From contig JAIRVH010000210.1 of assembly GCA_031253985.1 (NCBI GenBank), forward strand, positions 1 to 53,791: a stretch of DNA of 53,791 nt, in the 5' to 3' direction. Shown piece after piece: positions 44,454 to 53,788 of the stretch; position 1 is the stretch's first letter; each line of letters starts with the position of its first letter. A model generated the notes under the pieces. That model did not search any database. It had not been told where the DNA came from and saw only the letters and a list, made by a program, of their open reading frames with translations. This stretch comes from Sphingobacterium sp. GTDB taxonomy: Bacteria; Bacteroidota; Bacteroidia; Sphingobacteriales; Sphingobacteriaceae. The position numbers and the translations under genes are program-made.

Positions 44454-46784
44454 ATGAAAAACAGAACACGCTATACGATGTTCAGCAGTGGAATACTTTT
44501 GCTTTTAAGCGCACAACTTCATGCGCAAGAACTATCCCTAATCGTAAAAGACAGGGATAACAAACCTTTAAGCCAAGCCAATATCAAAATTGACGGAAAA
44601 AGTGCGGGCTATTCCAATCAATTGGGACAATTCACTTTTGCCAAAAGACCTTCAAGCAATCCAATTCAATTGCGCGTTTCTTATACCGGTTTTTCAACCG
44701 TTGAAAAAATGGTTAATTTAGATACGGTTCAACGGCCATTATTATTTCAGCTAAATTCCACCCAGGTATTAGACGAAATTATTGTGACTGCTGGGCGTAA
44801 ACCAGAGAGTATCTCAACCGTTCCCTCATCTGTTTCGATCTTAACAACAAAGGAAATCGAAGCTCAGAGTCAAATTAGCACCAACCTTTCTACTATTTTG
44901 GGGAATACGATTCCTGGTCTGGGAACCTCGACCAATAAAGCGACCAATTCCGGGCAGACACTCCGAGGAAGATCCGTATTGGTTTTGATCGATGGAATTC
45001 CGCAATCTACGCCTTTGATGAATGGACAACGTGATCTTCGGACTATTGACCCGAGTGTCATCGAACGAGTTGAGGTTATCAAAGGTGCCACATCAATATA
45101 TGGAAATGGATCTGCAGGTGGTATAATTAACTACATTACACGCAATCCATCGAAAGACGCTGCTCCGATACAAGGGATCACAAGTGTTAGAACTACTTTC
45201 AATCCAGTTCATAGCGCCGGTACCATTGGCTATCGCATAGGACAAACCTTATACGGTCAAAAAAATAAATGGAATTATACCGTCAGTGGATCCGCCGATT
45301 ACGTTGGCCTGCAACGCGATGGAGACGGAGTTGCCCTTGGTCAGACAGACGGTCTTTCGAACACCTATCAATACAATGCATTTTTAAAGGCCGGATACCG
45401 TATCGATAGTAGCTCCAATATTACGGCTGTATACAACTTCTACAGAAGTAACCAACACAACAGATACATCAGTCAAACAGGTGTCTATGGTCAAACTCCA
45501 ACGATAGGGGTGAAAGGCGAAGATCCAGGTAAACCTGCTGGAACTCCGTACAACCACAATGCCATGTTGACCTATACTAAAAGCAATCTATTCGCCTCGA
45601 CATCTTTAACTGCTTCTGCATACTACAATACATTTCGATCCATGAATCGTTATGTCGAAAAAGCTTCAGCATGGTATGGCCCGGGACAAACACAAATCAA
45701 TTCGGAGAAAAAAGGCCTACGCGTTAACCTAAATACACCTTTTCAGGTATTGGGTTCAAATGCAGATATCACCTATGGTGTAGATTTACTTAATGATGTA
45801 ACCGATCAAAATCTGACCGACGGCAGGGTCTATATTCCCTATATGAATATGTTAAACGTTGCTCCATACGCCCAGGTAAAAATTGACTTCCTAGAAAAAT
45901 TAATCTTTAAAGGTGGTGTACGCTATGAAAATGCAACAGTTAAAATCAAAGATTTCAATACTATTGCCACAGGTCCCAATAACGAAGGAAGCATTGCTGT
46001 AAAAGGTGGTAAGATCCCTTACAAAGGCGCAACCTTCAATGCAGGTTTGCGTTACAATAAATACGCAATCTTTAATCCATTTGTTAGTTTCTCACAGGGT
46101 TTTGCAATCAATGAACTCGGCCGTATCGTTAGAAGGGCAACCGACAATGATTTAGATAGCCTAAAAACTGACCCTATTATCACCAATAATTACGAGATCG
46201 GATTCTCAAGCAATTACAGTATTTTCCAGCTATCGACATCATATTACTACAGTACTTCCAAAATGGGTGTTGAACTGGTGGACATTGGTGGTTACCTGAT
46301 GCCACAACGTCTTCCGGAAGATGTGTATGGATATGAAATAGCCTTGAGCGCTACTATTTCCCCACAATTAACCATCGGTGGTACCTATGCTCATGTGGAA
46401 GGAAAATCAAAAAAAGACGACGGAACAAAATCTTACCTCAATGGTTCACGCATCTCGCCAGACAAAGCAACGGGATACATCTACTACACTCCGATCAAAC
46501 CCTTAACCTTTCAACTTTTTTGGGTGCATACCGGGTCCCGGGATCGCTTTCTTCCAAACGATAAAGGCGTCTACAAAAACAGCGAAGGCCCCGTTAAGAC
46601 TGTGGATCTATTTAACTTAAATGGCAACTATCAAGTCAACAAACAATGGTCTATCGGTATGGGAGTAGAAAACTTATTCAACAAAAACTATTACCCTGTT
46701 GTCAGTCAATATCGTGCCTTAAACGAAGAATACGTCAAAGGACAAGGAATGTTGGCCTCATTTAACATCAACTACAAATTTTAA
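44454..46784 (+). CDS. TonB-dependent siderophore-type receptor
   Basis: An outer-membrane receptor of 776 residues. Signal peptide about 1-24 (QLHAQ), a carboxypeptidase-regulatory-like domain (about 25-100), a TonB-box region with LDEIIVTAGRKPESIS, a plug (LRGRSVLVLIDGIP, IERVEVIKGATSIYGNGSAGG) and a barrel ending in LASFNINYKF. The plug signature is that of siderophore receptors, not SusC. A PepSY membrane protein gene follows after 1 bp, a pairing common in ferric-siderophore uptake operons. The particular siderophore cannot be told. Confidence 0.9.
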   Translation: MKNRTRYTMFSSGILLLLSAQLHAQELSLIVKDRDNKPLSQANIKIDGKSAGYSNQLGQFTFAKRPSSNPIQLRVSYTGFSTVEKMVNLDTVQRPLLFQLNSTQVLDEIIVTAGRKPESISTVPSSVSILTTKEIEAQSQISTNLSTILGNTIPGLGTSTNKATNSGQTLRGRSVLVLIDGIPQSTPLMNGQRDLRTIDPSVIERVEVIKGATSIYGNGSAGGIINYITRNPSKDAAPIQGITSVRTTFNPVHSAGTIGYRIGQTLYGQKNKWNYTVSGSADYVGLQRDGDGVALGQTDGLSNTYQYNAFLKAGYRIDSSSNITAVYNFYRSNQHNRYISQTGVYGQTPTIGVKGEDPGKPAGTPYNHNAMLTYTKSNLFASTSLTASAYYNTFRSMNRYVEKASAWYGPGQTQINSEKKGLRVNLNTPFQVLGSNADITYGVDLLNDVTDQNLTDGRVYIPYMNMLNVAPYAQVKIDFLEKLIFKGGVRYENATVKIKDFNTIATGPNNEGSIAVKGGKIPYKGATFNAGLRYNKYAIFNPFVSFSQGFAINELGRIVRRATDNDLDSLKTDPIITNNYEIGFSSNYSIFQLSTSYYYSTSKMGVELVDIGGYLMPQRLPEDVYGYEIALSATISPQLTIGGTYAHVEGKSKKDDGTKSYLNGSRISPDKATGYIYYTPIKPLTFQLFWVHTGSRDRFLPNDKGVYKNSEGPVKTVDLFNLNGNYQVNKQWSIGMGVENLFNKNYYPVVSQYRALNEEYVKGQGMLASFNINYKF

Positions 46785-46785
46785 T

Positions 46786-47943
46786 ATGTTTAAAACCGTC
46801 TTTCTTTGGTTGCATAAATGGCTCGGAATCATCACTGGCGTTGTGGTATTCATCCTAAGTCTGACGGGAAGCATATACACCTTTCAGGATGAGCTCAAAC
46901 TCTGGGCTTATCCTGAAAAGTATTTTATAGCCGAAACCAGCCATTCAGCAGTTCCACTACCACTAAGCACACTTCTTTCCAATGCCCAGAAAAGCCTCGA
47001 AAAGGGACAAAAGATTACACGGGTCGACCTCTACCCTGCTCAAAGCCGTACCTGGGTATTCCGCGCCATACAAACAGATGAAAAAGCATTTGGCCACTGG
47101 AATTATTACCGCTACTACAAACGGGTATTTATCAACCCCTATACTGGGCAGGTACAACAGGTAGAAAACTCAAAAACAGAATTCTTTCAACTGGCACTTC
47201 AGCTTCACCTAAATCTCCTTTTGGGTAAAAAGTATGGTCACCCGATTGTCGCCTGGTCCACGGCCATTTTCGCGCTGATCTTATTCAGCGGAATCGTGCT
47301 TTGGTGGCCTAAGAAATGGAAGGGAAAAAACCTCAAAAGAAGTTTTTGGTTAGACACTAAAGTTAAATGGAAGCGACTGAATCATGACCTTCACAACGTC
47401 ATCGGCTTTTACAGTTTATTGATCGGATTGATTTTTGCCATTACAGGGCTAGCTTTTGCCTTTCCAGGTTTTAAAAAGACATATATCGCGACATTCAATT
47501 TATTGCAGCCTCTGCCTGGGGCCGCCACGGTCGCGTCGCCGATACCATTGCCTGCCGTGGAAAAAAAGTTTCAGGACAACGCGTTGCGGTATGCTTTGAC
47601 AAACTACCCAGATGCTGAAATGATGTCCATCCGACTGAAAAAAGAAACCGAAACAGAAATGGATATCCAGGTGCGACATGATGAAAAACGAAGCGGTACA
47701 TTTGACTGGCTTTATTTCGATAGAAAAGACAATAGCCTGCGAGAAATCAAGTCTAGCGAAAAGCTACATTATGGTGATAAATTGGGCGCCCTTAATTATG
47801 ATATTCATACAGGCGGTATCGCTGGCATGGGGACGAAAATAATCGCTTTTATCGTCAGTCTTTTTTGTGCATCGCTGCCCATCACGGGTTATTTGATCTG
47901 GCTCAACAAAAGCAACAAGAAAAAGAAAAGGTTATCAACATAA
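46786..47943 (+). CDS. PepSY-associated membrane protein, iron-uptake type
   Basis: An inner-membrane protein of 385 residues with the four-helix layout of the PepSY-TM family: MFKTVFLWLHKWLGIITGVVVF at the start, helices near 155-175 (IVAWSTAIFALILFSGIVLWWP region) and 205-225, and a last one near 350-375. The large loops contain PepSY-like segments, and conserved histidines occur in HKWLG and DLHNVIGFY. Members are thought to reduce ferric-siderophore complexes or assist their release in the periplasm. It starts 1 bp after the receptor stop. Its last three codons and stop overlap a DnaA-like box. Confidence 0.88.
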   Translation: MFKTVFLWLHKWLGIITGVVVFILSLTGSIYTFQDELKLWAYPEKYFIAETSHSAVPLPLSTLLSNAQKSLEKGQKITRVDLYPAQSRTWVFRAIQTDEKAFGHWNYYRYYKRVFINPYTGQVQQVENSKTEFFQLALQLHLNLLLGKKYGHPIVAWSTAIFALILFSGIVLWWPKKWKGKNLKRSFWLDTKVKWKRLNHDLHNVIGFYSLLIGLIFAITGLAFAFPGFKKTYIATFNLLQPLPGAATVASPIPLPAVEKKFQDNALRYALTNYPDAEMMSIRLKKETETEMDIQVRHDEKRSGTFDWLYFDRKDNSLREIKSSEKLHYGDKLGALNYDIHTGGIAGMGTKIIAFIVSLFCASLPITGYLIWLNKSNKKKKRLST

Positions 47944-48020
47944 TGTGGATAAGTACTGTTAATAACCCAACTTTTCTTTTAAACAGGTTTTCAACAGTGT
48001 TATTAACATTATGTGGAAAA
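47932..48020. other. Candidate replication origin: cluster of six DnaA-box-like 9-mers
   Basis: Within 89 bp: TTATCAACA (47932-47940, +), TTATCCACA (47944-47952, -; perfect consensus), TTATTAACA (47957-47965, -), TTTTCAACA (47988-47996, +), TTATTAACA (48000-48008, +) and TTTTCCACA (48012-48020, -). Several boxes are 3 bp apart, and inverted pairs lie at both ends around an AT-rich centre (47966-47987). This closely resembles Bacteroidota chromosome origins. No dnaA or other origin-linked gene is present here, and gene orientation does not clearly switch, so a secondary DnaA-binding site remains possible. Between 48021 and 48092 I see nothing more. Confidence 0.6.
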
Positions 48021-48092
48021 GTCAAGCTTAGCTAGACATGTTAATAGATGAGAGTAACCTATGGGCAGGCGGGAAACAAGAACATGATCTTA

Positions 48093-48131
48093 TAAAAAGA
48101 AAATCCGGTACGAACTGTGCACCGGATTTCT
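48093..48131 (-). terminator. Terminator after the minus-strand SusC/SusD operon
   Basis: AAATCCGGT (48101-48109) and ACCGGATTT (48121-48129) form a 9-bp stem with an 11-nt loop. On the minus strand the right side runs into TTTTCTTTTTA. It serves the SusD gene ending at 48159. Confidence 0.8.
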
Positions 48132-48158
48132 TCCATAACAAATCAAACAATCAATATA

Positions 48159-49652
48159 CTAAAGATTCGGATTCCGAACCGTTTCTTCATATGGAATGGA
48201 AAATAGATAGTATGGACTGTTTGCCACGAAATCAGAACCATTAGGGAATTTAATGACACGGTGCCCCTGACCATTTACCAGCTTAGGTTTACCATCAGCG
48301 CCAACAATCTCTACTTGAATAGGCTTACCTTCTCCATCAACATATGATTTTCGCACAACCTTTCCTTGGGTCCTCAGAATATCTGACAATGCAAACCCTT
48401 CGCCCCAGAGCTCCTTACGTCGTTCAATCAGGATCGCTGAAATTAATTGATCCGTATCATTTCCCAAAAACAGCTTTGCATTTCTGGCTATACGCAGCTT
48501 ATTCAAGGCTGCTACTGCTTTATCTTTTTCACCAGCTCTTGCATAACCTTCAGCCGCAATCAAAACCATTTCTGACGCACGCATGTATACAATATCTCCA
48601 ATTAAATTGGACTTAAACTTAAACTTCTTATACCGTAGGAAACCTTCCCGACCGGGTAAATTATCCCATTCAAATAAGGCGTAACGCACATCACTGGTAT
48701 CGAATAGATCCTTAAAATAGGGATCAGCCATAAAGCTATAGTAATAAGAACCTGCCGATGATACATCTAGATAATGAAATGTATAACTTGCAACGTTCTG
48801 CTCATTCGTTTGCTGATGTCCCCAAATCCACTCTTTATTTCCAAGATCATTAAAACCATCCTGATAATCTGAAGCATTCATTAAATTATAGTTTTTCGCT
48901 ACTTTTTCAGCATATTCTGCCGATAGCTTCCATTCCCCCACCTGTAAATAGGTCCTGGCAAGCAGACCATAGACAACATTAATATTAATTTCATATTTTG
49001 CACCTATAGCGGCTGAAGCTAATAATCCTTCGCTGTCTTTTAGATCTTTCAAAATCAATTCATACACCTCTGCCTGGGTTGATCTTGATTTTCCTTCGGT
49101 CGATAATGTACTTGGTTCAGTATAAATCGGAACCGATTTTGCATTTTTATCCTTTAGGTAGCTAAACTGGTAAAACGTTGCCAAATTTAAATAGGAAAAG
49201 GCGCGCAAAGCTTTCGCTTTTCCCTTTAATACATTCTTGGCTTCGGCAGATCCTTCAGCACCATCTACTTTTGCAATGACATTGTTCATGTTATCGATCA
49301 CCTTATACAGCATAATCCAAAAAGAATTGACACGATTTGATCGGTTATTTGTTAATTCCGTAAAGGCATAAGCATCGCGATAGCCATATTTAGTTGTCAC
49401 CGCCACATCGCTACCCATCGCGTCACTTGTACGCATTACTGCCGTGTAGCCGGGATTAGCGTAAGTAAAGTAGGTATCATTTAAGTATTTCCAGGTACCG
49501 TTGATCACAGTAGCAACATTGTCAGTATTTTTAAACACTTCACCTTCCGGTACGGAAGTCGTCGGATCCAGCTCAAGCGCATCTTTACACGATGCATTTA
49601 CCAGGGAAAGCGCCAATAAAATATATATAATTTTTAATTTCATGATTTTCAT
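48159..49652 (-). CDS. SusD/RagB-family outer-membrane lipoprotein
   Basis: Ligand-binding lipoprotein partner of the SusC protein encoded 27 bp upstream; 497 residues. Signal with lipobox LVNASC (Cys22 from the first Met; a second Met at codon 4 is also possible). RagB/SusD features: LELDPTTSVPEGEVFKNTDN, ALRAFSYLNLATFYQFSY (about 147-164), MRASEMVLIAAEGYARAG and the late ELWGEGFALSDILRTQG. The C-terminal YYLFSIPYEETVRNPNL is a typical ending. The substrate is unknown. Confidence 0.92.
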   Translation of the reverse strand: MKIMKLKIIYILLALSLVNASCKDALELDPTTSVPEGEVFKNTDNVATVINGTWKYLNDTYFTYANPGYTAVMRTSDAMGSDVAVTTKYGYRDAYAFTELTNNRSNRVNSFWIMLYKVIDNMNNVIAKVDGAEGSAEAKNVLKGKAKALRAFSYLNLATFYQFSYLKDKNAKSVPIYTEPSTLSTEGKSRSTQAEVYELILKDLKDSEGLLASAAIGAKYEININVVYGLLARTYLQVGEWKLSAEYAEKVAKNYNLMNASDYQDGFNDLGNKEWIWGHQQTNEQNVASYTFHYLDVSSAGSYYYSFMADPYFKDLFDTSDVRYALFEWDNLPGREGFLRYKKFKFKSNLIGDIVYMRASEMVLIAAEGYARAGEKDKAVAALNKLRIARNAKLFLGNDTDQLISAILIERRKELWGEGFALSDILRTQGKVVRKSYVDGEGKPIQVEIVGADGKPKLVNGQGHRVIKFPNGSDFVANSPYYLFSIPYEETVRNPNL

Positions 49653-49679
49653 TTAAATTCTCAGATTAACAATATACCC

Positions 49680-52600
49680 TTAAAAAACAAGCTGAATACC
49701 ACCAGATATAGTTCGCATTGCCGGATAACGGAAATAAGTCGCTCCATTTACCGTCTGCTCTGGATCCATCCCCTGATGCCCATAAAACGTCAATAAGTTT
49801 TCGGCGGTTGCAAAGACGCGAAGTTTTTCTACCCCAATGCGTTTCAATAAATCTGAGGGCAGTCTATAGCCCAAACTCACATTTTTAAGCCGCGCATATG
49901 TACCACTATAAAGAAAACGCGTAGAGGCTGAAGTCCAATTCAGATTGTCGGTAGTCAACTTAGGCACATTAGTTTGCGTATTTTCAGGCGTCCAGCGCTC
50001 GAGGATCTCCTTGGACCAGGCACGTCCCGGATTATTGCCGCTATGCATAAGCTGAATGTAATCGTTATCCAATATCTTTCCACCCAAACTAAAACTCAAC
50101 AGAGCAGACAAATCAAAATTTTTGTAGGTGAAACTATTTTGAATCCCACCGACAAGATCCGGCAGTGAGGTGCCTGCAATAAAATTACCGGCCTTACTGT
50201 ATTCTGATGTTTTTTCTCCGGTTTTATTGCCATCCTTATCTGCGGTATACCACTGTGGTAAACCATTTTCAGGATTTACACCCGCCCATTCCGGCAGATA
50301 GAAATCATAGATGCTTCCCCCCACCCGCAGCAATTTATTACCGGTGATGATGGATTTATTATCTTTGGGCAATGCTGTAATCTTGTTTTTATAATGCGAA
50401 AGATTGACATCCAGACTCCATTTAAAATTGTCATTCTGAACAGGTACTGTACGAATATCGACATCAATACCTGTATTTTTCAACGCGCCAATATTAGCAT
50501 CGTAGCCTGTATAACCAGTCGAATAAGCCATTGGCATTGTAAATAGCAAATCCTTACTTCTGCGGTTAAAATACTCTACACTTAACGACACCCGATTCTC
50601 AAAGGCGGATACATCAACCCCGACATTCAAGTTCAGATTCGACTCCCATTTTAGGTCAGGAGTAGCTAACCTACCGGTATAGGTGCCGCCCTTACCCAAA
50701 CTGTTGGCAATGGTATAAAGTCCTTTATAAGCATAGTACGTTCCCAAATTATCATTTCCCTGCCCACCATAACTTGCTCTTACAGTCAGCTGATTCAACG
50801 TTGTGTTATCCTTCAAAAACTCTTCTTGTTTCAGCTTCCAGGAGCCACCTACAGACCAGAATGTCCCCCATCGTTTATCCGGAGAAAAACGGGATGATCC
50901 GTCGGTCCGTAGCGAAGTCGAAAAATAATACTTATTATCATAGTTATACTCTGCTCTTCCCAAAAAACTCAGCAACCTATAATCAACACTAGATCCTGTG
51001 AAATTATTGAGTTGCGATGCAGCAGCCGGCTCATCAAAGTATGGCAGTACAAACTGTTGTCTGCTACCATTTATATTACTACTGTTAAAATCGTAGTATT
51101 CCTGTCCGGCCAGCACATTGAGGGCATGTAAACCAAACTGCTTTTCGTAAGTCAGTAAGTTATTCCAAGTCTGTGCGACAGTACGTACATTTGAGCGATA
51201 TACATAACCTCCGGTGTTCACACCATCACCCAGCAAGGGATTGGTATAATTGTGTGTATTCCCATTGAGGTAATCAACACTATACGTCGACTTAAATTTC
51301 AAATTTTTGGAAAACAACACTTCAAGATACGTTCGGGCGGATAGATTTTCCCGACGGATATCATTGCGGTCCAATGGCAGGGAAGCCGCTAAATTATTAC
51401 GTGGAGTCGCACCACTAGGACGATATTCTCCGAAATCGTAAATTTTATTTCCCGCTCCATCAAGGACATATGAGCCATCCGCATTCCGCTCATAGTACGG
51501 ATAAAAAGAAGGGACTAATCTTGTGAAATTGATGATGTTAGCCGTATTACTGTCCTCAGACTGCGGATATTTTTGTTGTGTACTGCTACCACCTATATTG
51601 AGACCGACATTTAACCAGGATTTCACCTTGCTGTCAAGATTTGCACGTAGGTTGTACCGTTTAAATCCAGATTCAATCGCTATCCCCTGATCATTCAGAT
51701 AACCACCCGAAATATAATAGGTGCTTTTGGCACTACCACCGCTAAACCCTAGGTCTGCTTGTGTACGCACTCCCGTACGTTGCAATACGTCGGTCCATGG
51801 ATCATCCCATAGTGTCTTAGCTCCGGCAACCAACTTACCGTCTACTCCGACCGGCTGCGGGTATTGACTGCCATACGGATTGATATTTAAATCTGTCAAT
51901 ACGGTCTTGCTTGCGTTGGACGCCGCTTGCTCTGCTGTAAGGCCATTTGATAGGTTTTTATTTCTCAAAGCTTCCCAATAGAGCTGAAAATATTCATCGG
52001 TCGATACCTGATCATAGTCACGAACTGCACGGGTTGAATACCCCTGTGTAAAATTGAGATTAATCTTGGTGTTGTCCGAGGTCACGCCCGACTTTGTCGT
52101 AATAATAATCACTCCATTTGCTCCTCTGGAACCATAAAGTGCACTGGATGCCGCATCTTTCAACACAGAGATTGACTGGATATCATTCGGATTGATGGAG
52201 TTTATATCACCAGCATAAGGACTTCCGTCCAATACGATCAAAGGTGCACTGGATGCGTTAATCGACCCAATACCTCTAATACGGATTGTTGCCTCTGTCC
52301 CCGGCTGCCCCGAAGAGGCAACGGACTGCAAGCCCGGAACCTGACCTTCCAATGCTTTGGTAATATTTGATACCTGTCTATTTTCAATCGCTTTGCTGCT
52401 TACTGTACTTACCGAGCCCGTAATACTCGTACGCTTAGCAGTACCGTAGGCGACCACAACCACCTCTTCCAAATCGGTACTTGATGGCTTTAGCAATAAA
52501 GTCAGATTTGTGCCGTTAGCTTTTACCCGTTGGGATTCATACCCCACAAAAGAAAATTCCAACACAGGCAGCGCATCACCTGTCACATTAAGTGTAAATT

Positions 52601-52790
52601 CACCTGTTGTATTCGTAAGGGTCCCCTGATTTTGGCCAGAAATCCGGACATTTACACCAGGAAGTGCCTGCTGGGTAATGGCATCGACAACTTTCCCCTG
52701 TATAGCCCGCTGCTGAGCATAGAGCCGGTTCATATTGACACCAGACAATGCTATCGCAGCAATAGAAATGTATTTAAATTTTGCGTACAT
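49680..52790 (-). CDS. SusC-family TonB-dependent receptor
   Basis: An outer-membrane transporter of 1036 residues. Signal peptide about 1-26 (NRLYAQ), a carboxypeptidase-regulatory-like domain (IQGKVVDAITQQALPGVNV), the DLEEVVVVAYGTAKRTS region, the plug with IRIRGIGSINASSAPLIVLDG (in parts) and IQSISVLKDAASSALYGSRG, and a barrel ending in TISGGIQLVF. There is no STN domain. It is the first gene of a two-gene operon whose -7 element sits inside a perfect inverted repeat. A LytTR response regulator gene lies 226 bp upstream in the same direction and may control it. Confidence 0.93.
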   Translation of the reverse strand: MYAKFKYISIAAIALSGVNMNRLYAQQRAIQGKVVDAITQQALPGVNVRISGQNQGTLTNTTGEFTLNVTGDALPVLEFSFVGYESQRVKANGTNLTLLLKPSSTDLEEVVVVAYGTAKRTSITGSVSTVSSKAIENRQVSNITKALEGQVPGLQSVASSGQPGTEATIRIRGIGSINASSAPLIVLDGSPYAGDINSINPNDIQSISVLKDAASSALYGSRGANGVIIITTKSGVTSDNTKINLNFTQGYSTRAVRDYDQVSTDEYFQLYWEALRNKNLSNGLTAEQAASNASKTVLTDLNINPYGSQYPQPVGVDGKLVAGAKTLWDDPWTDVLQRTGVRTQADLGFSGGSAKSTYYISGGYLNDQGIAIESGFKRYNLRANLDSKVKSWLNVGLNIGGSSTQQKYPQSEDSNTANIINFTRLVPSFYPYYERNADGSYVLDGAGNKIYDFGEYRPSGATPRNNLAASLPLDRNDIRRENLSARTYLEVLFSKNLKFKSTYSVDYLNGNTHNYTNPLLGDGVNTGGYVYRSNVRTVAQTWNNLLTYEKQFGLHALNVLAGQEYYDFNSSNINGSRQQFVLPYFDEPAAASQLNNFTGSSVDYRLLSFLGRAEYNYDNKYYFSTSLRTDGSSRFSPDKRWGTFWSVGGSWKLKQEEFLKDNTTLNQLTVRASYGGQGNDNLGTYYAYKGLYTIANSLGKGGTYTGRLATPDLKWESNLNLNVGVDVSAFENRVSLSVEYFNRRSKDLLFTMPMAYSTGYTGYDANIGALKNTGIDVDIRTVPVQNDNFKWSLDVNLSHYKNKITALPKDNKSIITGNKLLRVGGSIYDFYLPEWAGVNPENGLPQWYTADKDGNKTGEKTSEYSKAGNFIAGTSLPDLVGGIQNSFTYKNFDLSALLSFSLGGKILDNDYIQLMHSGNNPGRAWSKEILERWTPENTQTNVPKLTTDNLNWTSASTRFLYSGTYARLKNVSLGYRLPSDLLKRIGVEKLRVFATAENLLTFYGHQGMDPEQTVNGATYFRYPAMRTISGGIQLVF

Positions 52791-52871
52791 ATAAAGGATG
52801 CTTTAATAAATAAGTTAAGTGTAATTAAATGCAAGAAGCGTGATAACCTTTTGCCTAAATAAAAACTACAT

Positions 52872-52920
52872 ATTCAATAGATTTTATTTTCACGCAAATA
52901 TAGAATAAAATCTATTGAAT
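52872..52920 (-). promoter_or_regulatory. susC promoter within a perfect 17-bp inverted repeat
   Basis: Arms ATTCAATAGATTTTATT (52872-52888) and AATAAAATCTATTGAAT (52904-52920) are exactly complementary. The 15-bp centre holds TATATTTG on the minus strand (52895-52902), the -7 element for the SusC gene. The arms would cover the upstream promoter half and the first transcribed bases. An operator for a dimeric regulator, perhaps the adjacent LytTR protein, is the simplest reading. No clear -33 TTTG lies at normal distance. The rest of 52791-53016 shows only AT-rich DNA. Confidence 0.65.
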
Positions 52921-53016
52921 TACTAGATTTTGTCAAAAAAAACAGAAATACACTATTTAAAAGCTTTTTTAGTAAAAAAAAGAAGAAAATAAACTATTTC
53001 GTTAGCTAACTTACTA

Positions 53017-53742
53017 TTATTGATCAAGCCATCTTTGAAAATTTGGAGAGCGTTCTTCGCTGACAATGACGACAATACCTTCGGGTGTTGGTGGTATTAA
53101 TTCTAACTTGATCCGATTTCTGCTAATCTTTAACATGGACTGGATCGCATCGATCCGAACGAGAAATTTTCGATTGATCTGGAAAAAGACCATTGAGTCT
53201 ACCTGTGTGACCAGATGGGTAATGGTATCTTCAATCATATAAGCGATACCGGAATCTTTTTCGACCGCGTACAATTCTTTGTCTTCTGCCATAAAATAAG
53301 CAATATCAGCAATGGCCAGCGACTTTAAAAAATTACCATATTTCACTAGAAAACGCTGTTTGAGCCGAGGTTCTACTTTAGGCAGTAGCGGTTCGATACG
53401 TTTCATGACCTCAGCCAACTCGTCGCTGTCGAAAGGTTTTAACAGATAGGCATAACCCTTATTTTGGAAGGCCTCCAATGCGTATTGTTCGTAAGCGGTT
53501 GTAAAAATAAGAGGAACATCGATTGTCGCCTGCTTGAAAATCTCAAAGCTCAGTCCATCCATGAGGTGGATATCCATAAAAATCAGGTCAAAATGCTGCT
53601 TATTGATCGCTAACACAGCCTCCTGAATCTCTTTTGCATTGGCAAAGGTCAGTTCACTTTCTCCATAGAGCGCAGTCAACATCTCCTTTAAGCCTACAAA
53701 AGCCCAGTCTTCGTCTTCGACAATCAGTATTTTCCATCCCAT
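53017..53742 (-). CDS. LytTR-family response regulator
   Basis: A two-component response regulator of 241 residues. The receiver domain (about 3-120) has the acidic pair in LIVEDEDWA (about 7-15), phospho-acceptor Asp57 in FMDIHL, the Thr81/82 switch in FTTAYEQYALEAF, and Lys102 in LLKPFD. The C-terminal LytTR DNA-binding domain (about 128-238) shows FLVKYGNFLKSLAIADIAYF-type strands and FFQINRKFLVRIDAIQSM. In Bacteroidota the partner is usually a membrane histidine kinase of the LytS/YesM type encoded just upstream, which would lie beyond the right edge. The target is unknown; the adjacent susC promoter is a good candidate. Confidence 0.94.
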   Translation of the reverse strand: MGWKILIVEDEDWAFVGLKEMLTALYGESELTFANAKEIQEAVLAINKQHFDLIFMDIHLMDGLSFEIFKQATIDVPLIFTTAYEQYALEAFQNKGYAYLLKPFDSDELAEVMKRIEPLLPKVEPRLKQRFLVKYGNFLKSLAIADIAYFMAEDKELYAVEKDSGIAYMIEDTITHLVTQVDSMVFFQINRKFLVRIDAIQSMLKISRNRIKLELIPPTPEGIVVIVSEERSPNFQRWLDQ

Positions 53743-53756
53743 GGGTTGAATGTAAT

Positions 53757-53788
53757 AAAAAATCCATTTCCTAAAAAGAAAATGGATT
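53757..53788 (-). terminator. Stem-loop with U-tract just upstream of the response regulator
   Basis: AATCCATTT (53761-53769) and AAATGGATT (53780-53788) form a 9-bp stem with a 10-nt loop. On the minus strand the stem runs into TTTTTTA about 15 nt before the regulator's ATG. It looks like a terminator for a minus-strand gene lying to the right of the window, or an attenuator in the regulator's leader. Confidence 0.6.

Noticed and set aside
52872..52920. Invertible (phase-variable) promoter, since inverted repeats flank the -7 element
   Set aside because: Only 15 bp lie between the arms, too short for usual site-specific inversion, and no recombinase gene is nearby. An operator is more likely.
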